A DNA stretch of 18,033 bases from JACQFK01 sp035644495 (GTDB lineage Bacteria; Planctomycetota; MHYJ01; JACPRB01), in assembly GCA_035644495.1 (NCBI GenBank), contig DASQOM010000074.1, positions 1 to 18,033 of the forward strand, read 5' to 3'. The position numbers and the translations under genes are program-made. Below the pieces are notes generated by a model that did no database searches, was not told the origin of the DNA, and was given only the letters and a program-made list of their open reading frames with translations. Positions 6,733 to 12,740 of this stretch are shown here, in pieces (position 1 is the first letter of the stretch; each line of letters begins with the position of its first letter).

Positions 6733-7663
6733 GTTTCTTGAAGATGTAGAGGGAAAGGATCGCGGGAGCGAGCAGAGAGGCGACCAGCAATCCCTTGAGC
6801 GGAGGCCCCTCCGAAAGCACGATCGCGGCGTCGACCAGGATGTAGCCGGCGACCCCGTCGCGAACCATCAACATGAGGCCTTTGCGATCGTTCGCCCTCC
6901 GGGCTCGCCGGACGATCCACGCCACCAGGATCCAGGCCGCTGCCAGGGACAACACGAGTTGCCCCGTGTGCCGATGACCGTGCGTCAGAATCAGGATCAA
7001 GGGAACGACGGTCGCCGCGAGCAGCGCCCCGATGGACATGCCGACGGCACCGATCATCAGCTTGCGACGGTCCAGCGCGGCGTCTTCGAGCGTGGACACA
7101 TAGGTCAAAGACGTTCCGTAGATGAACAAAGGGGCGGCCAGCGCGGCGCATTTCCAGGGATGCGCACCATCCAACCCCGAGTCGAACCGGATGGTTACGA
7201 CCGCAACAACTCCGAGCAGTAAATTGCACGCCCGCACGAAACCCATGATCGGCGGCATTTTGATCCAATGCAGATCGTACGCGAGGATGGCCAGGACCAC
7301 GCATCCCCAGAGAAGAAGACGGTTGAGGAGCGGAGTCGCCGGAATCCAACAGATCGCCGCCAACGAAACCCCCAGAAGGATCCAGGCGATCGCGATCGCG
7401 CCGATTCGGGACACCCGTCCAGAAGGAAGAACCTTGCCCGGGGCGGCTTCCCGGTCCTTTTCCAGATCCGCGATATCATTCAAAGCCATCCCGAACAAAT
7501 AGAGGCACCCGGAGGCGAGCGCGAGCAGCGCCAGCGTTCCCGAGAACTCCAGCTTGTTCGAGGTGCCGACGCAATAACCCGCGGCGCTGTCAGCGATCGC
7601 GGTGAAGACCAGGGGAAAGCGGACCAGCTTCAGGTATGCGACTAGGTCAAACCGGCGGGCCAC
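6725..7663 (-). CDS. UbiA-superfamily prenyltransferase (possibly EboC-like)
   Basis: This 312-residue integral membrane protein has about eight or nine hydrophobic helices. The first Asp-rich motif of the UbiA family is perfect: N62-D63-x-x-D66-x-x-x-D70 in L-N-D-I-A-D-L-E-K-D-R-E, followed by P-S-G-R. The second motif is reduced to T-L-E-D194-A-A-L-D198-R-R rather than the usual D-x-x-D-x-x-x-D. The opening L-K-L-V-R-F-P-L-V-F-T-A-I-A-D resembles the EboC subgroup more than UbiA or MenA of quinone synthesis. UbiA enzymes transfer a prenyl chain from a polyprenyl diphosphate to an aromatic or other acceptor at the membrane. Dxr, two genes upstream of the Sm-like gene in the same operon, supplies the isoprenoid pathway. 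The GTG start at 7663 shares its first base with the preceding TAG stop. No other ebo genes lie in the window, so the acceptor is open. Confidence 0.85.
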   Translation of the reverse strand: MARRFDLVAYLKLVRFPLVFTAIADSAAGYCVGTSNKLEFSGTLALLALASGCLYLFGMALNDIADLEKDREAAPGKVLPSGRVSRIGAIAIAWILLGVSLAAICWIPATPLLNRLLLWGCVVLAILAYDLHWIKMPPIMGFVRACNLLLGVVAVVTIRFDSGLDGAHPWKCAALAAPLFIYGTSLTYVSTLEDAALDRRKLMIGAVGMSIGALLAATVVPLILILTHGHRHTGQLVLSLAAAWILVAWIVRRARRANDRKGLMLMVRDGVAGYILVDAAIVLSEGPPLKGLLVASLLAPAILSLYIFKKLV

Positions 7664-7938
7664 TAGAATCCCACGATGTCGTCGAGCTTGGACACGCTGA
7701 CGACCATGGTCACCCGGACGCTCACTTCCTTCCGGTTGGGCTTCACTCCGAACTTCTTCGTGTCCATGATGTACTGCTCCTTCGTGGACGGGCTCTCCCG
7801 GCGGTCGTGCACGTCCACGTCCTTCATCACGAGGAAGTCGGGCTCGACCCGGTCCAGCCGGCCCAGGTAGACGAAGCGCGAGTCGGTGTCCACCACGACG
7901 ATCTGTCCGACGAGCGCCGTCCAGCCTGCGCTATCCAC
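7663..7938 (-). CDS. Conserved-looking small protein with Sm-like features, 91 aa
   Basis: I do not recognise a named family. The first half reads as a compact beta-barrel: V-G-Q-I-V-V-V-D-T-D (10-19), F-V-Y-L-G-R-L-D-R-V (22-31), then F-L-V-M-K-D-V-D-V-H-D (35-45). The pattern of G, small charged turn, Y-x-G-x-L, hydrophobic strand, and L-x-M-x-D-V matches the Sm1 half of Sm/Lsm proteins and similar SH3-like barrels. The second half is polar (E-S-P-S-T-K-E-Q) and ends in a strand rich in Val, V-S-V-R-V-T-M-V-V-S-V. No signal peptide or membrane segment is seen. The GTG at 7938 overlaps the rseP stop by eight bases and the TAG stop overlaps the UbiA start by one. The reading frame is therefore held tightly on both sides, which argues that the gene is real. 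An RNA-binding role is only a possibility; a scaffold or PRC-barrel-like role is as likely. Confidence 0.7.
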   Translation of the reverse strand: MDSAGWTALVGQIVVVDTDSRFVYLGRLDRVEPDFLVMKDVDVHDRRESPSTKEQYIMDTKKFGVKPNRKEVSVRVTMVVSVSKLDDIVGF

Positions 7939-9808
7939 GGGGCCCGAAGAAATTGGAAATGTCGTTGTACGTCACGAAGACGAAGAGGGTCAGGATGAAG
8001 GCCAGGCCCACGTACTGGAACGCCGCGACGAACTGCTCGCTCGGCGGCCCCTTGCCGAACCATTTGCGCACGACCTCGATGAGGAGCAGCACGTTGTGGC
8101 CGCCGTCCAGCACCGGGATCGGCAGAAGGTTGAAGATGCCCAGGTTCACCGTGATGAGGCAGAGCAGCCAGACGAAGTTGCCGAAGTTGCGCTGGGCGAA
8201 CGAGTACGACGCCCGGATGATCCCCAGCGGGCCCGACAGCCCCTTGGCGGACTCGCCGCCCGTCACCAGCTTCCTCAGGATGTCGATGGTCATCACCGTG
8301 ATGTCCACCGGCTCCTGGAAGCCGATCTTCACCGCGTCCGCGAAGGGCCGCCGACGGAACGGGAAGGCGTCTCCGGCGATCAGCATCCCCTTGTCCGTCT
8401 TGAATCCGGCCGAAGCCAGGTCGGCCTCGACCTTCGGCTCCGCGACCAGATCGATTTCCTTCTTCTCGCCGTTGCGACCCACCACGAGATGGATGGTCTT
8501 CGGATGCTCCTCGCGGATCCGGTACACCGCGGGAATCTTCTTCCGCTCCAGGCCCTGCAGCGTGATGCCGTCCTCGGCCCCGTCGATCGAGATCAGCTTG
8601 TCGCCCGAACGGAGGCCCATCCGGTAATAGAAAGAACCCTCTTTGACGTCGGCGAAGACCGCGCCGTCCTTCTGGCCGACGCCGATCGCGCCCTTCCCGA
8701 CATCGTTCTTCATCGGGGTGATCGTCGGCCACACGGTCTTTCCGTCGCGCAGCACCTCGAACTTCAGGGCCTTGCCCGCGGACGCCTCGACCACCTCCTT
8801 CATCCCGGCCCACGACTTGATGGGTTTGTCGTCGATCTTGACGATCAGGTCGCCGGGCTCGAGACTGCCCGCCGCCGGACGGTGGTCGACCACCAGGCCG
8901 ACCCGCGGCTCGATGATGTTCTCGTCCATCCCGATCACGTACCAGGTCTTCGCCACCAGGTCGAGCGGGACCTCGACCAGCTTGGAGTCGTCTTCGAACC
9001 TCGGATCGCGGCGGCGCATCGACAGGGTCACCTTCTGGTTCGGCATGCCCCGGAGCATCGAATCCGCCCGCTCCTGGGTGTAGACGTCCTCCCCGTTGAT
9101 CTTCGCGATCTCGTCCTTCTCGCGGACGCCCCTCTCATAGAGGGTCTTGCCCTGCGGAGGATCCACCAGCGCCGTGCTGGGCGGCGAGGTCCCGTGGAAG
9201 CTCGACCGCTGCGCCGTCACCCGGGTCTCCATCGGGATGCCGCCGCGGACGAATTTGACCGGCACCCTGGTGCCGCTCGCGTGCCGGATCATCTCGATGC
9301 GGTACTTGTCCAGGCTGTCGATCTTCCGGCCGTCGACCTCGACGATGACATCCCCGGCCCGGAGCGGCTCCTCCGCCTGGGCGTCGGCGATGCTCGGGGT
9401 GCCGATGACGTTCGGCGCCTCGCACTTTCCCACCACGTACGACAGGATCGCGAGCGGGAACGCGAGGATGAGATTCATGACCGCGCCGGCGACGAAGATC
9501 TGGAAGCGCTGCCACGGCGTCTTCGAGGTCAGCTCGAACGGCTCGCCCTTCCGGTCGTCCCCCAGGGACTCGCCCGCCATCTTCACGTAGCCGCCCAGCG
9601 GCAGCCAGGCGATGCGGTATTCCGTCTCGCCCCGGCGGAACTTGTAGATCGCCTGGCCGAAGCCGAGCGAGAAGATTTCCACGCGGACGCCGTTCTTCTT
9701 CGCCATCAGGAAGTGGCCGAGCTCGTGCAGAAAGATGATCATCCCCAGGCCGATGACCACCAGCACCGCGTTCCAGCCGTTCCCCAGCCACGTCGAGATC
9801 AGTTGCAT
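7931..9808 (-). CDS. rseP: RseP-like site-2 protease (M50) with four apparent PDZ domains
   Basis: This 625-residue intramembrane zinc metalloprotease is expected to cut membrane-anchored substrates such as anti-sigma factors. Zinc ligands are H28-E29-x-x-H32 in F-L-H-E-L-G-H-F in the first helix, and Asp568 in L-L-P-I-P-V-L-D-G-G in the third. Other helices lie near residues 103-126, 545-565 and 598-617. The region between helices 2 and 3 is about 400 residues and holds four PDZ-like units, each with the G/K-D-x-I/L-x-x-I/V-D/N-G/D core. They are near 130-200 (A-G-D-V-I-V-E-V-D-G), 208-275 (K-D-E-I-A-K-I-N-G), 300-365 (P-G-D-L-I-V-K-I-D-D) and 375-450 (S-G-D-K-L-I-S-I-D-G). E. coli RseP has two. 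The ATG at 9808 is preceded by AGGAGG and overlaps the dxr stop. The dxr-rseP order is common in bacteria. Confidence 0.92.
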   Translation of the reverse strand: MQLISTWLGNGWNAVLVVIGLGMIIFLHELGHFLMAKKNGVRVEIFSLGFGQAIYKFRRGETEYRIAWLPLGGYVKMAGESLGDDRKGEPFELTSKTPWQRFQIFVAGAVMNLILAFPLAILSYVVGKCEAPNVIGTPSIADAQAEEPLRAGDVIVEVDGRKIDSLDKYRIEMIRHASGTRVPVKFVRGGIPMETRVTAQRSSFHGTSPPSTALVDPPQGKTLYERGVREKDEIAKINGEDVYTQERADSMLRGMPNQKVTLSMRRRDPRFEDDSKLVEVPLDLVAKTWYVIGMDENIIEPRVGLVVDHRPAAGSLEPGDLIVKIDDKPIKSWAGMKEVVEASAGKALKFEVLRDGKTVWPTITPMKNDVGKGAIGVGQKDGAVFADVKEGSFYYRMGLRSGDKLISIDGAEDGITLQGLERKKIPAVYRIREEHPKTIHLVVGRNGEKKEIDLVAEPKVEADLASAGFKTDKGMLIAGDAFPFRRRPFADAVKIGFQEPVDITVMTIDILRKLVTGGESAKGLSGPLGIIRASYSFAQRNFGNFVWLLCLITVNLGIFNLLPIPVLDGGHNVLLLIEVVRKWFGKGPPSEQFVAAFQYVGLAFILTLFVFVTYNDISNFFGPRG

Positions 9809-10935
9809 CGGGCCTCCTGGCGCGCCCAGGAGTCGGCCTGGAGCACGTCTTCGAGCGTGGGATGGGCGACCAGCGAATGGCGGTCCATCACCGTCTTCAC
9901 CGTCTCGAAGATCTGCAGAAAGGAAATCTCCTTCTTCACGAAGCGGTCCACGGCGACTTCGTTCGCCGCGTTCAGGACCGCGCCCATCGTGCCCCCGGCC
10001 TCCGCGGCGCGCCAGCCGAGCTTGAGCGACGGGAACTTCTCCAGGTCGGGCTCCTGGAACGTCAACGTCCGGATCTCCGCGAGGTTCAGCCGCTTCACGT
10101 TCCCCTCGGAACGGTCGGGGTAGGTCATGGCGAACTGAATCGGCGTCCGCATGTCGGGCAGCCCGAGCTGCGCGATCACCGACCCGTCGACGAACTCGAC
10201 CATCGAGTGGATGATCGACTGCGGATGCACGATCACCTCGATCTGGCTCGCCTTCAGGTCGAAGAGCCAGCGGGCCTCGACGATCTCGAGCGCCTTGTTG
10301 AACATCGTGGCCGAATCGATCGTGATCTTGCCGCCCATGTTCCAGGTCGGGTGCTTCAGCGCCTGCTCCACCGTGATGGAGCCGAACTGGGACTTCGGCG
10401 TTTCGCGGAAAGGTCCGCCCGACGCCGTCAGGAAGATGCGCTTCACCTCCCTTTGCGCGCCGCTGCGCATCGACTGGAAGATCGCGCTGTGCTCGCTGTC
10501 GACGGGGACGATCGTCGCCCCCGACTTCTTCGCGCGCTCGAGGACGATCGGGCCGGCGACGACCATCGACTCCTTGTTGGCCAGGCCCAGCGTCTTGCCG
10601 CGGTCGACCGCGTCGATCACCGGCCCGAGGCAGGCGGCGCCGCTGATCGCGCAGAGGACGACGTCCGAGTCCTCCGAAGCGGCGATGGCGCGCACGCCCT
10701 CCATGCCCTTCAGGAGCTCGGTCGAGGAGCCGTTCAGTTCCTTCTTGAGCGCGTCGTACTCGACGGCGTCGCAGAGCGCGGCCTTTGCGGGCTTGAACTT
10801 GTCGATCTGCTGGCGGAAGACCTTGCGGTTGGCGCCGGCCGCAAGCCCGGTCACGTTGAGACCGAGGTGCGAGGCGACGTCGAGCCCGTTGACCCCGATC
10901 GACCCCGTCGACCCCAGGATGGCCAGTCGTTTCAT
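9799..10935 (-). CDS. dxr: 1-deoxy-D-xylulose-5-phosphate reductoisomerase
   Basis: Dxr catalyses the NADPH-dependent conversion of DXP to 2-C-methyl-D-erythritol 4-phosphate, the committed step of the MEP isoprenoid pathway, in the cytoplasm. The 378-residue length is normal. The NADPH loop is G-S-T-G-S-I-G at 8-14. Metal ligands are Asp146 and Glu148 in P-V-D-S-E-H-S-A-I-F-Q and Glu217 in M-F-N-K-A-L-E, equivalent to Asp150, Glu152 and Glu231 of the E. coli enzyme. The substrate-contacting blocks T-A-S-G-G-P-F-R and H-P-T-W-N-M-G-G-K are intact, and the C-terminal N-A-A-N-E motif is present. The enzyme should be active and a fosmidomycin target. The ATG overlaps the cyclase stop (ATGA), and the end overlaps the rseP start by ten bases. 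The presence of dxr shows that the organism makes isoprenoids by the MEP route. Confidence 0.97.
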   Translation of the reverse strand: MKRLAILGSTGSIGVNGLDVASHLGLNVTGLAAGANRKVFRQQIDKFKPAKAALCDAVEYDALKKELNGSSTELLKGMEGVRAIAASEDSDVVLCAISGAACLGPVIDAVDRGKTLGLANKESMVVAGPIVLERAKKSGATIVPVDSEHSAIFQSMRSGAQREVKRIFLTASGGPFRETPKSQFGSITVEQALKHPTWNMGGKITIDSATMFNKALEIVEARWLFDLKASQIEVIVHPQSIIHSMVEFVDGSVIAQLGLPDMRTPIQFAMTYPDRSEGNVKRLNLAEIRTLTFQEPDLEKFPSLKLGWRAAEAGGTMGAVLNAANEVAVDRFVKKEISFLQIFETVKTVMDRHSLVAHPTLEDVLQADSWARQEARCN

Positions 10936-12611
10936 GAGAGGAGCACCTCGTAGGCGTGTTGGGGCTTTTCCTTGCCCTTGAGGGCGACCTCCCCGAGGTC
11001 CTTGGTCTTGAAGGCCGTCTTGATGCGCTCGAAGGTGCGCTCCCCGACGACGATCGAATTGATCGGCGGCAGCTTGGAGAGGCGCGCGCAGACGTTGACC
11101 GTGTCGCCGAGCACCGTGTACTTGATGTGCGCCTTCGCGCCGACATTGCCCGCGACCACGGGACCCGTATTGACGGCGCAGCGGACGTCGAAGTCCTTCT
11201 CGGGATGCTCCTGCTTGAACTTCATCAGCTCCTTGAGGAACGCGGCGCAGGCCTTCACCGCCTGGTTCGCGTGGTCCTGCACCTCCAGCGGCGCGTTGAA
11301 GATGGACATCACCTCGTCGCCGATGAAGTTGTTGACGTGGCCGTTGTGTTCGAAGATCGCGGTCGTCGTCATCTGGAAGAACTCGTTCAGCAGCGCGGCA
11401 ACCTGGGCGGGCGTGTGGTTCTCCGCCATCTGGGTCGACTGCACGACGTCGATGAACGCGACGGTGACCTCCCGCTCCGCGACCTCCAGGCCGACCTCGC
11501 CGCCGCGCTCCATGAGCAGCTTGACGTGGTCCGGGGAGTGGTACTTGGACAGGTTCGAGCGCAGGTTCTCCTCCTGGCGGAGCTTCGCGGCGGTCTCCTC
11601 CTGCTTGATGCGGATCGCGACGAGATTCGCGATGGCGGTCATCAGCTCGAGGTCGTCCTTCGTGAACGCGTAGGACTTCGCGAGGTTGTCCAGGTAGATG
11701 GCGCCGTAGACGTGGTCGGACTCCCAGAGCGGGACGCAGAGGGCCGCGCGGATGTTGTACTGGACGATGGACAGCCCCTGCATGAAGCGCGGGTCCTGGA
11801 GCGCGTCCGAGGTGATGATCGACACCTTGTCGTTCATCACCTGGGACGTGATCGTGCGGGAGACGTTGATGTCCTTGCCGTCGACGACGCCGCGGAGGCG
11901 GTGGTAGGCCTGCCGGGTGCTGAGCTCGCCGGTCTTCGGGTTCTTGAGCAGGAGGACGCTGCGCTCGGCGTTGACGACCTCGAAGATGAGCTTCATCGCG
12001 GTGACGAGCATGTCGTCCAGGGAGCCCGCGCTGGCGAGGGCCTTGCCGACCTGGAAGAGGATGAAGAACATCTTCGACTCTTTGGCGGCCTTCTCCCCGC
12101 CCGCCTCTCCGCGGATATCCCTGAGCGAGAGGCCCTTGGAGAGGGCGCCGGTGATGTCGAAGCTGAAGCTCTCGGCGATCTCGTCGACGTGCTTGATGAT
12201 CTGCTGCGAGCCCGGGATCTCGGTGGGCTTGCGAGCCTCGCCCGTTCCCGTGGGCGACTTCAGCGGCGTCGTCTTCGCCGCCGGGGCTTCCTCGACGAAG
12301 TGGATCTCCGACTCGCCGACGCGGATGATGTCGCCGTTGTCGAGCGGCTTCATGTCGACGCGTTCGCGGTTGACGAAGGTGCCGTTGGAGCTGCCGAGGT
12401 CATAGACGACCCAGCGTTCGCCCTTGCGGACGATGCTGGTGTGCTTGCGGGAGATGAGGGAGTCCTTGAGCTCGATGTCGTTTTCAGGCGTGCGGCCGAT
12501 GCTGATGGTCTCCTTGTTCAAGGGGACCTCCCGGGACTGGCCGCCCTGCTTGACAATGAGTTTCGGCAACGCTGCGCCTCGCACGGAAGGGGTTGAAGGA
12601 CTCAAATTCAT
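10932..12611 (-). CDS. FHA-GAF-class III nucleotide cyclase
   Basis: This 559-residue signalling protein has three modules. An FHA domain covers about 17-107, with I-G-R-T-P-E-N-D, S-R-K-H and G-S-S-N-G-T-F-V, and should bind phosphothreonine. A GAF domain covers about 180-340. A class III cyclase catalytic domain covers about 380-559. Metal-binding aspartates are present at Asp388 (F-I-D-V-V-Q-S-T) and Asp432 (F-I-G-D-E-V-M). The transition-state residues Asn506 and Arg510 lie in G-D-T-V-N-V-C-A-R. The purine-recognition residues are odd: Asn428 stands where most adenylate cyclases have Lys, and Thr499 stands at the Asp/Thr position. cAMP is the most likely product, but this needs testing. 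No membrane segment is seen. The chosen ATG lacks a clear ribosome-binding site; a TTG at codon 15 just before the FHA domain is an alternative. It is the first gene of a seven-gene operon and overlaps dxr by ATGA. Confidence 0.9.
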   Translation of the reverse strand: MNLSPSTPSVRGAALPKLIVKQGGQSREVPLNKETISIGRTPENDIELKDSLISRKHTSIVRKGERWVVYDLGSSNGTFVNRERVDMKPLDNGDIIRVGESEIHFVEEAPAAKTTPLKSPTGTGEARKPTEIPGSQQIIKHVDEIAESFSFDITGALSKGLSLRDIRGEAGGEKAAKESKMFFILFQVGKALASAGSLDDMLVTAMKLIFEVVNAERSVLLLKNPKTGELSTRQAYHRLRGVVDGKDINVSRTITSQVMNDKVSIITSDALQDPRFMQGLSIVQYNIRAALCVPLWESDHVYGAIYLDNLAKSYAFTKDDLELMTAIANLVAIRIKQEETAAKLRQEENLRSNLSKYHSPDHVKLLMERGGEVGLEVAEREVTVAFIDVVQSTQMAENHTPAQVAALLNEFFQMTTTAIFEHNGHVNNFIGDEVMSIFNAPLEVQDHANQAVKACAAFLKELMKFKQEHPEKDFDVRCAVNTGPVVAGNVGAKAHIKYTVLGDTVNVCARLSKLPPINSIVVGERTFERIKTAFKTKDLGEVALKGKEKPQHAYEVLLS

Positions 12612-12658
12612 TCAATCATTTCCACCGGGAAGGGTCAAGCGGGCCCGCCCGGCGGCCG

Positions 12659-12672
12659 TTTATATATTATCG
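12659..12672 (-). promoter_or_regulatory. AT-rich block in the divergent intergenic region; possible promoter for the cyclase-to-asparaginase operon
   Basis: A run of about 14 A/T bases (TTTATATATTATC on the plus strand) stands out sharply in the GC-rich 129-bp gap between the cyclase and binding-protein genes. On the minus strand it contains TATAAT-like hexamers (TATATA, TATAAA) suitable as a -10 box. It lies about 50 bp upstream of the cyclase ATG. No convincing -35 box at 16-18 bp spacing was found, so the assignment is tentative. Confidence 0.3.
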
Positions 12673-12682
12673 GTGAAAAACG

Positions 12683-12710
12683 TTGACGCCCCCACCGGGA
12701 CCCGTACGAT
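12683..12710 (+). promoter_or_regulatory. Candidate sigma70-type promoter of the peptide transporter operon
   Basis: TTGACG at 12683-12688 matches the -35 consensus at five of six bases. TACGAT at 12705-12710 matches the -10 consensus at four of six, with 16 bp between them. The start of transcription would be near 12717, leaving about 24 nt before the ATG at 12741. That leader contains the GGAGG ribosome-binding site at 12731-12735. It is the best match in the gap on this strand. Confidence 0.4.
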
Positions 12711-12740
12711 GAATGTTTCCATCCGTCCATGGAGGCCCTG

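Noticed and set aside
7886..10123. Plus-strand open frame of about 745 codons opposite rseP
   Set aside because: It is a His/Asp/Arg/Leu-rich antisense shadow with no domain, and rseP on the minus strand is unambiguous.
9809..11146. Possible upstream extension of the site-2 protease through the dxr region
   Set aside because: The extended part is Arg/Gly-rich shadow of dxr; the ATG at 9808 has a strong AGGAGG and gives the canonical first helix with the HExxH motif.
12637..12656. GC-rich palindromic stretch (GGGCCC-type) before the AT block as a terminator or operator
   Set aside because: Such short GC palindromes are expected in GC-rich DNA. No gene ends into this divergent gap, so a terminator makes no sense there.
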